Translations under genes and position numbers: made by a program | In this document: positions 47,408 through 56,876 of the stretch, piece after piece | How the letters are laid out: every line of letters begins with the position of its first letter | Numbering within the stretch: position 1 is the stretch's first letter | The notes under the pieces: model-generated | Seen by the model: the letters and a program-made list of their open reading frames with translations, nothing else | Database searches by the model: none | What the model was told of the DNA's origin: nothing | Source: Xanthomonas sp. 3793 | Lineage (GTDB): Bacteria; Pseudomonadota; Gammaproteobacteria; Xanthomonadales; Xanthomonadaceae | DNA length: 64,000 nucleotides | NCBI RefSeq assembly: GCF_024806835.1 | Contig: NZ_JANTYU010000004.1 | Coordinates: 496,001-560,000 of the forward strand | Reading direction: 5' to 3'

Positions 47408-48817
47408 GTGGAAGCGCTGCTGCTGTCCCGCATCCAGTTCGCCTTCGTCATTTCGTTTCATGTGCTGTTCCCCGCCTTCACCATTGGCCTGGCGAATCTG
47501 CTGGGCTTTCTGGAATGGCGTTGGCTGCGTACGCACGATGAGGGATGGAAGCAGCTGTATTTTTTCTGGTTGCGCATCTTTGCCGTGTCCTTCGGCATGG
47601 GGGTGGTCAGCGGCATCGTGATGGCCTTCCAGTTCGGCGCCAACTGGCCGGAGCTCAGCCGCATCGCCGGCGGGGTGATCGGGCCGCTGCTGAGTTACGA
47701 AGTGCTCACCGCATTCTTTCTGGAGGCGAGCTTCCTTGGCGTGATGCTGTTCGGCTGGGGCCGCGTATCGGAGAGGCTGCACTTCTTTGCGACCTGCATG
47801 GTGGCCATCGGTACGCTGGTGTCCACGTTCTGGATCCTGTCGTCCAACAGTTGGCTGCATACGCCGCAGGGCTATGCGATGGTCAACGGCATCGTGCATC
47901 CGGTGAGCTGGACGCAGATCATCCTCAATCCGTCGTTCCCCTATCGTCTGGCACACATGGCGCTGGGCTCGTTCATCACCACCTGCTTCGTGGTGGGCGG
48001 CGTGGCGGCGTACTACCTGCGCAAGGGCGTGCATCTTCCCGACGCTGCGCGCATGTTGCGGCTGTCGGTGGCCTTTGCGGCCATCGTGCTGCCCATCCAG
48101 GTCCTGGTTGGCGATCAGCATGGCCTCAACACGCTTGAACATCAGCCGCTCAAGGTGGCGGCGATGGAAGCGCACTGGCGCAGCGAGCACGCCGGTACCG
48201 GCGTGCCGCTGGTGGTGTTTGCGCTGCCCAACGCCGAGGCCGAGCGCAATGACTATGAAGTGGCGATCCCGCGGCTGGGCAGCCTGATCCTGACCCACAG
48301 CACCGACGGCGAGATCACTCCGCTGACCTCGGTGCCGCGCGATCAGCGTCCGCCGGTGGCCCCGGTGTTCTTTGCGTTCCGCATCATGGTCGGCCTGGGC
48401 ATGGCGATGCTGGCGCTGTCGTGGATATCCGCCATTGCATGGTGGCGTGGCCGGCTGCATTCGAAAGCGCTGATCCTGGCCTGGAACCTGATGCTGCCGG
48501 CCGGGTTCATCGCCTTGGTCGCCGGGTGGTTCGTCACCGAGATCGGGCGACAGCCGTGGGTGGTGTATGGGCTGCTGCGCACCGCCGATGCGATGGGCCC
48601 GCAGTCGGCCGTGACCGTGGCAGTGTCGTTGCTGGTGTACGTGCTGGGCTACGCGTTCGTATTTGGCTTCGGCATTTTCTACCTCACCAAACTGGTCCGC
48701 GCCGGCCCGCACACCAGCCGCGACGGCCCGGATGTGGCCGGCGGCGAACACACCCCTGCACGCCCGTTGTCGGCCGCAGACACCGCACTGGAACAGGAGA
48801 ACACACCATGGAACTGA
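47408..48817 (+). CDS. cioA: Cytochrome bd-type ubiquinol oxidase subunit I (cyanide-insensitive oxidase type)
   Basis: A 469-residue inner-membrane subunit holding the three hemes. The N-terminal helix contains the high-spin heme ligand His in FVISFHVLFPAF, another His lies in RLAHMALGSF, and TEIGRQPWVVYG is the conserved GRQPW motif. The Q loop is short, as in the cyanide-insensitive (CIO) subgroup rather than the long-loop E. coli CydA. The start is GTG with CAGGGA upstream. It overlaps subunit II by 10 bases. The enzyme reduces oxygen with quinol without proton pumping, useful at low oxygen or during respiratory inhibition. Confidence 0.95.
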   Translation: MEALLLSRIQFAFVISFHVLFPAFTIGLANLLGFLEWRWLRTHDEGWKQLYFFWLRIFAVSFGMGVVSGIVMAFQFGANWPELSRIAGGVIGPLLSYEVLTAFFLEASFLGVMLFGWGRVSERLHFFATCMVAIGTLVSTFWILSSNSWLHTPQGYAMVNGIVHPVSWTQIILNPSFPYRLAHMALGSFITTCFVVGGVAAYYLRKGVHLPDAARMLRLSVAFAAIVLPIQVLVGDQHGLNTLEHQPLKVAAMEAHWRSEHAGTGVPLVVFALPNAEAERNDYEVAIPRLGSLILTHSTDGEITPLTSVPRDQRPPVAPVFFAFRIMVGLGMAMLALSWISAIAWWRGRLHSKALILAWNLMLPAGFIALVAGWFVTEIGRQPWVVYGLLRTADAMGPQSAVTVAVSLLVYVLGYAFVFGFGIFYLTKLVRAGPHTSRDGPDVAGGEHTPARPLSAADTALEQENTPWN

Positions 48818-49830
48818 GCCACTGGCTGCCGGTGGTGTGGTTTGGCGTCATCGGCTTTGGCGTGCTGATGTACGTGGTGCTGGATGGCTTTGTCCTGGGA
48901 CTGGGCATGCTCGCGCCGTTCGCACGCGACGAACAGGAAGTGGACCTGATGATGAACACCGCTGCGCCGATCTGGGACGGCAACGAAACCTGGCTGGTAC
49001 TCGGTGGCGCAGGGCTGTTTGCGGCGTTTCCGACTGCGTACGCGGTGATCCTGTCGGGGCTGTATCTGCCGGTACTGCTGATGGTGATGGCCTTGGTCTT
49101 CCGCGGCGTGGCCTTCGAGTTCCGCTTCAAGGCGCAACGCTCGCGGCGGCTGTGGACGCTGTCGTTCATCGCAGGCTCGATCCTCACCGCATTCGCGCAG
49201 GGCACCATCCTGGGCGCGCTGGTGGAAGGCATGGCACTGGAGAATGGGCGCTACGTGGGCGGGGTGTTCGGCTGGTTCAGCCCGTTTACCATGCTCACCG
49301 GTGCAGCCCTGGTGTTCGGCTATGCACTGCTCGGCAGCACCTGGTTGATCCTCAAGACCGAGGGGCGCACGCACACCCTGGCGCGTCAGCTGACCAGGCC
49401 GCTGGTGGGTGTGGTGGTGACCTTCCTGGTGCTGGTCAGCGCGTGGCTGCCGTTCCTGAGTTCGCACGTGATGGCGCGCTGGTTCGCCGATGGCAACTTC
49501 TGGTGGTTGTCGCCCATTCCGGTAGTGACCGCGGCAGTGGCACTGGCGTTGTGGCGCAGCAGCGACAGTTCACGCAGCGATGCCTCGCCATTTCTGTTGA
49601 CGCTGGCGATCTTCGTGTTGGGTTTTGCCGGATTGGTGCTGGGCATGTGGCCCTACCTGGTACCGCCGAGCTACACCATCTGGCAAGCGGCCGCGCCGCC
49701 TTCGTCGCAGATCTTCCCGCTGGTCGGCCTGGTCGTGCTGTTGCCGCTGGTGCTGGGGTATACGGTGTGGTCGTATCGCGTGTTCCGCGGCAAGATCGCC
49801 GCGGATGTGGGCTACCACCATCACCATTGA
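48808..49830 (+). CDS. cioB: Cytochrome bd-type ubiquinol oxidase subunit II
   Basis: A 340-residue inner-membrane subunit with about eight to nine helices. Family landmarks are YVVLDGFVLGLGML near the start, the IWDGNETWLVLGGAGLFAAF segment, and FAQGTILGALVEG. CAGGAGA lies 9 bases upstream of the ATG. The protein ends naturally in four histidines (GYHHHH). It forms the oxidase heterodimer with the overlapping upstream gene product. Confidence 0.95.
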   Translation: MELSHWLPVVWFGVIGFGVLMYVVLDGFVLGLGMLAPFARDEQEVDLMMNTAAPIWDGNETWLVLGGAGLFAAFPTAYAVILSGLYLPVLLMVMALVFRGVAFEFRFKAQRSRRLWTLSFIAGSILTAFAQGTILGALVEGMALENGRYVGGVFGWFSPFTMLTGAALVFGYALLGSTWLILKTEGRTHTLARQLTRPLVGVVVTFLVLVSAWLPFLSSHVMARWFADGNFWWLSPIPVVTAAVALALWRSSDSSRSDASPFLLTLAIFVLGFAGLVLGMWPYLVPPSYTIWQAAAPPSSQIFPLVGLVVLLPLVLGYTVWSYRVFRGKIAADVGYHHHH

Positions 49831-49942
49831 GCCTAACCCAACACTGCGCCGCATCGTGTGCCGGCACGGGCTCGCAACGCGGCAGAGCACAACGCATGAC
49901 GCGCGCAGCTACGGGCGTTGCCATATCGATAACTTGTGGATC

Positions 49943-50128
49943 TCAGCGCTTTTCCGACCCATCCGGACGTTCGTAATCGCGTTCCGGGTCGGCCTGGTTG
50001 ACGTCGCGGTCCTCGTCGGGCATGTCGTGCGCCTTCCCGTGCGCATCCTCGTTGCGTCTTTCCTGCGGTGTAAACGGCTTGCTCTGATCGGAATCGGGTC
50101 CCCACGGTTTTTTCGCTTCGCTACCCAT
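49943..50128 (-). CDS. Very small charged hypothetical protein
   Basis: A 61-residue hydrophilic protein, one third charged (GSEAKKPWGPDSDQSKPF, PDEDRDVNQADPERDYERPD), with no hydrophobic core, so probably disordered. A strong AGGAG lies 6 bases before the ATG at 50128, supporting translation. It resembles other tiny stress-region proteins in this window (54204-54362, 55096-55311) in style, not in clear homology. Confidence 0.7.
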   Translation of the reverse strand: MGSEAKKPWGPDSDQSKPFTPQERRNEDAHGKAHDMPDEDRDVNQADPERDYERPDGSEKR

Positions 50129-50666
50129 GTGCATCTCCTGCGTCGAAGGATGAGGTCACGCTAGGCAAGTGCGTATTGCAGCGGGGTGAAGGAAGCCGCG
50201 TGATTGCGTGAAGTGTCAGCATCGCGCGCCACGCCTGCCACCAGCCCTCATCCACCGGTCGCCGGCTGTGCAGCTAGCTAGCCAGCTGCAGCGTCGGCGG
50301 TCCCTGCTCGCGCAGCTGCGCGTTGTGCGCGTGGAGCCCGGCATGGATCTGACGGCCGATACAGAACAAGGTCAGCGCAAGTAGTCACAACGACCGCCGG
50401 TGACGATGCAGGAACATGCAAGGCATCGCGACGCTACGCTCGGTGTCGAATCGATCGCGTAGAAGTACATGAAGTTCGCAATGACGCGCGTGCCGATCAA
50501 TGCAACACGCTCACCGAGCAGGCGGCTGAGCCAGCGATGGGTCGGCTGCCGGAACACGCGCTGCCGACATCGCCTAGCCTGGATGTTTACGCACGCGCGC
50601 CCACACTGGGTTTCAGCGCGGCACTCGCGCTTTGTACGTCCGCCAATCCAACGTCAGGAGACGACC
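50129..50666. other. Intergenic region, no gene seen
   Basis: About 540 bases. The only notable features are a short inverted pair around 50269-50290 (AGCTAGCTAGCCAGCT) and the likely promoter area for the dehydrogenase gene. Confidence 0.5.
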
Positions 50667-51533
50667 ATGCCCGTACCCAATTACCCGCGCCCGCCCTTCA
50701 AGCCGCAGCAGCAGGGCTTCCCTGGTCGCACCGAAAAGATGGACCCGCGCCCGGACCACGGCGAAGACAGCTATGTCGGCCACGGGCAATTGAAAGGCAA
50801 GCGTGCACTGATCACTGGTGGCGACAGCGGCATCGGCGCGGCCGTTGCGATCGCCTATGCACGCGAAGGTGCCGATGTGGCGATCGCCTTCCTGCCGGAT
50901 GAGCAGGAAGACGCGGCCAAGATCGGTGCGCTGATCGAAAAAGCCGGGGTCAAGGCGCTGCTGGTCGGATGCGACATCAGCGACCCAAGCCAGGCCGCAG
51001 CGTTGATCGAAACGGTCAACAGTACGTTCGGCGGCCTGGATATCCTGGTCAACAACGCCGGCTATCAGAAGTATTTCGAACGCTTCGAAGACATCACGCT
51101 GGACGAGTGGCGCAAGACGTTCGACACCAACGTACATGCCGTCTTCAATCTGGTGCGACTGTCTGCACCGCTGATGACCGACGGTGGCTCCATCATCAAC
51201 ACCGCATCGGTGCAATCGAAGAAGCCGACGCCCAATATCCTGCCTTATGCAGCCACCAAGGGTGCCCTGGCCAATCTCACCATCGGGTTGGCCGGCGTAC
51301 TGGCCGAGAAGAACATTCGCGTCAACGCGGTGCTCCCCGGCCCGATCTGGACGCCCTTCATTCCCTCGGGCATGGACGAAGAATCGGTGGAGAACTTCGG
51401 AGCGCAAACACCGATGGGGCGCCCTGGCCAACCGGTGGAATTGGCCTCTGCCTACGTCATGCTGGCGGCCGACACCGCCAGCTACACCTCGGGCACGCTG
51501 CTGACGATCTCCGGCGGCGCTGTCACGCTGTAG
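50667..51533 (+). CDS. SDR family oxidoreductase (YghA type)
   Basis: A 288-residue NAD(P)-dependent short-chain dehydrogenase with the N-terminal extension of about 40 residues characteristic of YghA/YdaD general-stress dehydrogenases (MPVPNYPRPPFKPQQQGFPG). The cofactor loop is TGGDSGIG (50-57), NNAG lies at 129-132, and the active site has S181 or S184 with Y194 and K198 (PYAATKG). AGGAG precedes the ATG. The substrate is unknown; relatives reduce small aldehydes or sugars and are induced by stress. Confidence 0.94.
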   Translation: MPVPNYPRPPFKPQQQGFPGRTEKMDPRPDHGEDSYVGHGQLKGKRALITGGDSGIGAAVAIAYAREGADVAIAFLPDEQEDAAKIGALIEKAGVKALLVGCDISDPSQAAALIETVNSTFGGLDILVNNAGYQKYFERFEDITLDEWRKTFDTNVHAVFNLVRLSAPLMTDGGSIINTASVQSKKPTPNILPYAATKGALANLTIGLAGVLAEKNIRVNAVLPGPIWTPFIPSGMDEESVENFGAQTPMGRPGQPVELASAYVMLAADTASYTSGTLLTISGGAVTL

Positions 51534-52057
51534 CACGTGTGTGATGTCCGCGCCATCCGCACGATGACGCGGACTTCTCCCTGGCCGGTGATGGCTGCCG
51601 CTTGCTTCGAACCATCCCGGCACATGCAGGTGGTAGACGAGGCTAGCGGTTTCGCTTCGCAGTGCAATCCCCCATACGACTGCACTGTGGCGGTCGGGCA
51701 GATCGCTGCAGTGCACAGTTGCGCGCCCCGCTGCAACCAATGCCATATCTCAAGCAAAAAGACAGGTAGCTTTCGCTACCTGTCCTGTCTGTGCTGCACG
51801 ATAATGGTTCGACCGCAGTTGTCGTACCCAGCAAACCTGTTTCCCGTCGCTCCAACCGCCATCCTCAAGCGTCGCCTGCTATCACGACAATGCCGGCTCG
51901 GGAGCGGCCGAGGCATCGTCGCCAGCATCTGTCAGACAAGCGTGGAAGGCACGTCCGGGATCGGCACGCCGGAATCAGCGTGCACGACATGGCAGATACA
52001 GCCTTGAGCAATAATCACACCCATCCTGGCAACCGCACGTCCTTTTGTGCGCCGACC
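51534..52057. other. Intergenic region with one terminator
   Basis: About 520 bases between convergent genes. No gene is seen. Apart from the hairpin at 51755-51784 nothing is recognised. Confidence 0.5.
51755..51784 (-). terminator. Intrinsic terminator, leftward
   Basis: A perfect 10-bp stem (GACAGGTAGC / GCTACCTGTC, loop TTTC) preceded on the + strand by AAAAA, so on the - strand the hairpin is followed by a U-run. It would end leftward transcripts, probably those of the DUF4142-like gene whose stop is 274 bases upstream in that direction. Confidence 0.78.
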
Positions 52058-52690
52058 TTAGTGCGGCTGGGTCTGCTTCGCGCTGAGCGCCTTGGCGTGG
52101 TCCAGATGCTCGGCAATCGTGTCGCGCGTGCGCTGCAGCTCCTTGCCCAGGTCGCTGGATCCCGGCTCGCTACGCAATTGCGTGTCCAACAGCGCCAGGG
52201 CCTGCTCATGGCTACGCACGGCGGTTTGCAGGTACTGCTTTTCGAATGCCTGCCCATGCAATGCTTCCAGCTGGTCGCGCGCGCTCTTCGAACGCGCAAA
52301 TGCGGCCTGCCCCAGCGGTCCGCTGCGGTCCGGCGCGAACCGGCTGAGGTCGGTCAATGCCGCGCTATGCGCCTCGTCCATCTTGCGGGCAAAAGCCATC
52401 AGCTCGCCGTCGACGCCTTTGACCACGGCCAGTTGCGCCAGCGTGCGTTCCTGCTCGTTGAAAATGGCCAGGGCTCCAAGCGACTGCTTGCGATCGCGCG
52501 TACCACCACTGCTATCGCGTAGTGGGTCGCCATGCGGTGGTGTGCTACCGATGGCGGCCTCCGCGCTCTGGCGGTCCTGCAGCGCGCCCCGAACGGGCTG
52601 CGTCTCGCCTGCCGAGCCTTGACTGCGCTGCCAGGCCTTGTACGCCACATAACCCACCGCGCCTGCGGTCACCATCTTGAAAAGTCCCAT
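52058..52690 (-). CDS. DUF4142-like protein with N-terminal hydrophobic segment
   Basis: A 210-residue protein. The short start MGLFKMVTAGAVGYVAYKAW looks like a membrane anchor or uncleaved signal. After a disordered stretch of about 50 residues comes a helical domain (ALAIFNEQERTLAQLAVVKG, GELMAFARKMDEAHSAAL, QLEALHGQAFEKQYLQTAVRSHEQAL) typical of DUF4142 four-helix, ferritin-like bundles. AGGAG lies 6 bases before the ATG. DUF4142 proteins are often found with stress genes, consistent with the neighbourhood. Confidence 0.85.
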   Translation of the reverse strand: MGLFKMVTAGAVGYVAYKAWQRSQGSAGETQPVRGALQDRQSAEAAIGSTPPHGDPLRDSSGGTRDRKQSLGALAIFNEQERTLAQLAVVKGVDGELMAFARKMDEAHSAALTDLSRFAPDRSGPLGQAAFARSKSARDQLEALHGQAFEKQYLQTAVRSHEQALALLDTQLRSEPGSSDLGKELQRTRDTIAEHLDHAKALSAKQTQPH

Positions 52691-52952
52691 GCCTGTCTCC
52701 TGCGTGATCGCACATGGCGATCGTCGATTGTCGATTGTCGAGGTTGCATCACCGCATCTGACCGCATGCAAGGCGCTGCGCGTGGAGTGAGCCTGCGAGC
52801 GCAGGGGTTATCCACACGTGACATGCGCATCAACGCGGTGTCGTGGGCCGAGCGCGTGCACGCCGCACGCACGCACCGTGCTGACTGGCTTAACGCGCCG
52901 ATGCAAACACTGCGCTGCGTTGCCGCAGACCGCCGGCTTTCAGGAGATCGAC

Positions 52953-54116
52953 ATGCTTGCCCTCAACTACCACGGCTCACGCGATGTGCGGGTCGAAACT
53001 GTGCCGGACCCGCTTCTGGTCGAACGCGACGACCTGATCCTGCGCGTTACCGCCACCGCCATCTGTGGTTCGGATCTACATCTGTATCGCGGCAAGATTC
53101 CGGATCTGCGTCAGGGCGATATTCTCGGCCATGAGTTCATGGGCATCGTCGAAGAGGTTGGCCCGGACGTGACGGCGGTCAAGCCGGGCGACCGCGTGGT
53201 GATTCCGTTCGTGGTGGCATGCGGGCGTTGCTTCCATTGCATGCTCCAGGAATTTTCTGCATGCGAGACCACCAATACCGGCAAGGGCGCTGCGCTGAAC
53301 CACAAGGACATGCGTCCTCCGGCGGCCCTGTTTGGTTTCAGCCATCTCTATGGCGGCCTGTCCGGCGGACAGGCCGAATTTGTTCGCGTGCCCAAGGCCA
53401 ACGTCGGGCCGCTGGTGGTGCCGGACGCGCTGCATGACGAACAGGTGCTGTTCCTGTCCGACATCCTGCCTACCGGGTACCAGGCGGTGATCGATGCCGG
53501 CGTCAAGCAGGGCTCCACCGTGGCGATCTTCGGCGCCGGCCCGGTGGGTCTGATGGCCGCGGCATGCTGCCGCATGCTGGGCGCAGAACGCATCTTCATG
53601 GTCGATCGGCATGCGTACCGTCTCGACTTCGCATCCAGGACCTATGGCGTGATTCCGATCAATTTCGATGAGATCGACGACCCGGCCGATGTAATCGTCT
53701 CGCAGACCGACGGCCGCGGCGTGGATGCCAGCATCGAGGCGGTGGGCTTCGAAGCCGAAGGCAGCGCGATTGAAACCGCACTCACCAACCTCAAGCTGGA
53801 AGGCAGCAGCGGTGTGGCCATTCGCCAGTGCATCGCCGCCACGCGGCGCTGCGGTGTGGTCAGCGTGCCGGGCGTGTATGCCGGCTTTATTCATGCGTTT
53901 ATGCTGGGCGATGCCTTCGACAAGGGGCTGAGCTTCAAGATGGGTCAGACGCATGTGCAAAAACACATGCCGTATCTGCTGGAGCGCATCGGCAACGGCG
54001 AACTCAAGCCCAATGCCATCATTTCGCACCGAATGCCGCTGGCCGATGCAGCCCAGGGCTACGCATTGTTCGACAAGAAGCAGGACGACTGCCGCAAGGT
54101 CGTATTGACGCCGTAA
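52953..54116 (+). CDS. Zinc-dependent alcohol dehydrogenase (MDR family)
   Basis: A 387-residue medium-chain dehydrogenase. Catalytic zinc ligands are in [10 protein letters not shown] and [12 protein letters not shown]; the structural zinc is bound by four cysteines in [17 protein letters not shown]. The NAD-binding fold has [13 protein letters not shown]. At 387 residues and with the FDK substrate-side tail, it resembles the formaldehyde-dehydrogenase-like or threonine-dehydrogenase-like group. Substrate unknown. AGGAG precedes the ATG and a hairpin terminator follows. Confidence 0.94.
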   Translation: MLALNYHGSRDVRVETVPDPLLVERDDLILRVTATAICGSDLHLYRGKIPDLRQGDILGHEFMGIVEEVGPDVTAVKPGDRVVIPFVVACGRCFHCMLQEFSACETTNTGKGAALNHKDMRPPAALFGFSHLYGGLSGGQAEFVRVPKANVGPLVVPDALHDEQVLFLSDILPTGYQAVIDAGVKQGSTVAIFGAGPVGLMAAACCRMLGAERIFMVDRHAYRLDFASRTYGVIPINFDEIDDPADVIVSQTDGRGVDASIEAVGFEAEGSAIETALTNLKLEGSSGVAIRQCIAATRRCGVVSVPGVYAGFIHAFMLGDAFDKGLSFKMGQTHVQKHMPYLLERIGNGELKPNAIISHRMPLADAAQGYALFDKKQDDCRKVVLTP

Positions 54117-54143
54117 CCGTCGCATCCCACGAGGGTGATCGAC

Positions 54144-54168
54144 AAGGCCCGGCTGTCGACCGGGCCTT
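54144..54168 (+). terminator. Intrinsic terminator
   Basis: A 9-bp stem (AAGGCCCGG / CCGGGCCTT, 7-base loop) followed by GTTGCTTT, 27 bases after the alcohol dehydrogenase stop codon. Confidence 0.82.
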
Positions 54169-54203
54169 GTTGCTTTATCGCGGCCAAGCGTTCATCGCCA
54201 CAC

Positions 54204-55086
<883 letters not shown>

Positions 55087-55095
55087 GGATTCGCG

Positions 55096-55311
55096 ATGAA
55101 TAACTCCCGCCGCCAGTCGATGACCGTCAGCAATCAACCAGGCAAGCCGCGCTTGTCCGAACAGCGCCTGGCCGCCGACCTGGAAGCGTTTCAGCAATCC
55201 GGTGGCGCGATCGAACGCCTGGGCGATACACCGCTGCGTCGCGACAAGAAACGCGGTGCGCCCGACACTGCCGTGGTGACGCCCGCCAAGGCGCCCGACG
55301 TCGGGGAGTAA
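55096..55311 (+). CDS. Small hypothetical protein
   Basis: A 71-residue hydrophilic, basic protein with one likely helix (PRLSEQRLAADLEAFQQSGG) followed by IERLGDTPLRRDKKRG. GAGGA precedes the ATG. It follows the YkgJ-type gene by 9 bases and is probably cotranscribed. No function is assigned. Confidence 0.7.
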   Translation: MNNSRRQSMTVSNQPGKPRLSEQRLAADLEAFQQSGGAIERLGDTPLRRDKKRGAPDTAVVTPAKAPDVGE

Positions 55312-55553
55312 ACCGCTGCCGGCACGCGCGCCGGGCTTTCAGCCTGCGCTCGCGTTTGCCCTGAATGCGGCAGCCGCGTTGCGAGCGGCATCAGGCCACT
55401 TCTGACCTCATGCATCGACCGCCTCCTGCGTAGTTCGCTTTGCCCGCTGCGCGCAATCGATCGATGGCCATCCGCTGTGCCGTGCCACGCGCCAGCAGTT
55501 GGTCGCATGGGTCCACTGACGCAGGACATCGCGATTCGACCGCATGTACCGCG

Positions 55554-55871
55554 TCAGGCAAGCGCCGCTTGCGCGCAGCCGTCGTGCACATCACCGCCCT
55601 CGCCGGTTGCCGCTTGCTGCCGACGTGTCGCCAGATAGGCACGCCATTGCGCACCCAGCGCGGCACACAGCGCATCGGCCGCCAGCGACCCATACACGCA
55701 CGCCAGGTTGAGCTCACGGTGCCAGTGAATGCCGGATTGGCCGCCCGGCCAGGGCGTCATGCGATACCCCGCCGGCAGCATCACGCCAGGCAATGACGTG
55801 CCACACAGCATCTGCCCATCGTGCGGGCCACCGATCAGATGCACACGCACGCCTTCGACTGTTTCGCTCAC
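55554..55871 (-). CDS. Small hypothetical protein
   Basis: A 105-residue protein from a GTG start with GAGGAG about 8 bases upstream. It begins with a beta-like VRVHLIGGPHDGQML, a phrase common in small phage- and plasmid-type hypothetical proteins, and continues with GGQSGIHWHRELNLA. The C-terminal 30 residues are Ala-rich. No neighbours on the same strand suggest a role. Confidence 0.65.
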   Translation of the reverse strand: MSETVEGVRVHLIGGPHDGQMLCGTSLPGVMLPAGYRMTPWPGGQSGIHWHRELNLACVYGSLAADALCAALGAQWRAYLATRRQQAATGEGGDVHDGCAQAALA

Positions 55872-56185
55872 AGACCTAGCTCCTCAACGAGGTGCCGGAT
55901 CAACGCATCCGGCACGGGGTTGGGGGCGCCGCTGCAATGGCGGGCAACGCAGGTGCGTCGCATCTCCAATGCCCAGCGCATTGCGATAGCGCCCCGACCG
56001 ACACTGCCTGATCGGCGAAGATCACGCCGTGCCATCGATGCGCCAACCGTAAAGTGCGCGCAGCAGATGTGCGTGAAAACACCAGAAAGATTGGGTGAGC
56101 GCGCAGTCCTCGCGCATGCGACGGAGACGTGGAACGCAGCGCGCGGTAGCAGCAGCCGCATGCCAGCACAGACTGCGCAAGGCGG
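55872..56185. other. Intergenic region, no gene seen
   Basis: About 310 bases between two leftward small genes. No coding signal, hairpin or repeat was recognised. Confidence 0.45.
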
Positions 56186-56398
56186 TTACAGCAGCTGCGC
56201 GCGATCGATTGCGCCCAATCCCTGTGCCAGCGAGGCCATTTCGTTGGCCAGATTGATCAGGTTGCCGCCGGCGTGAGCCGCCACGCCCATGATGCGCTGG
56301 TAGGCGTCCCAGAAGTCCGGTCCACTGCCGTAGGCATCGTGGAACCCTTGCAGCTCCAAGACCAGCAGATCGGACACTTGCATGTCGGAGTGGTCCAT
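56186..56398 (-). CDS. Small hypothetical protein
   Basis: A 70-residue protein, acidic at the start (MDHSDMQVSDLLVLELQGFH) and helical throughout (GSGPDFWDAYQRIMGVAA, NLINLANEMASLAQGL). GAGGA lies before the ATG at 56398. It could be a small regulatory or toxin-antitoxin-like helix-bundle protein, but there is no partner gene. Function unknown. Confidence 0.65.
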   Translation of the reverse strand: MDHSDMQVSDLLVLELQGFHDAYGSGPDFWDAYQRIMGVAAHAGGNLINLANEMASLAQGLGAIDRAQLL

Positions 56399-56876
56399 CG
56401 CGTTCCTCGTTGGGGATTTTCCCGGCGGGCAGCTTATACCCGTTCACCTTACAGAACAGCGGCGATTCGGCGACAGCGGCCGGTCACCTGAACTGGTTAG
56501 AGAGCTGCCCGCACAAGCAGTTGGATCGGTGCGCCCAACGCATCCGGGCCATTCGACTACCGCTGTCTTGTGCTGCAGATATCGCTGCACCGCGCCCTCT
56601 TCTGGTCGCGCTCGGCAGCGCGCGACCATCGGCGTGCTGTCAGAGGCGCGTATGCCATCCGATCTGGCGTTGGCCGGACTGCATGGGTGTCGATACGGAA
56701 ACTGCCGATCGATGTCAGCTGCGCCCACGGCGCACGCACACCCTCTGCCGCATGGACGCATTGGCTGCAGCCTGATCCATCGCCAGCATCGTCAGCCCGG
56801 CATGCGACCCGCTTGCCGACGTCGCTGGCCCCGCTGGACGCAATGGCCCGGGCCGCACCGCCGGCGTTTCCGGCGC
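56399..56876. other. Intergenic region, no gene seen
   Basis: About 480 bases downstream of the molybdopterin oxidoreductase gene. No convincing gene, terminator or repeat was found. Confidence 0.45.

Noticed and set aside
48808-49830. Engineered His tag at the end of the oxidase subunit II gene
   Set aside because: The four histidines are followed directly by a natural stop and ordinary chromosomal sequence, with no vector context. It is a natural C-terminus.
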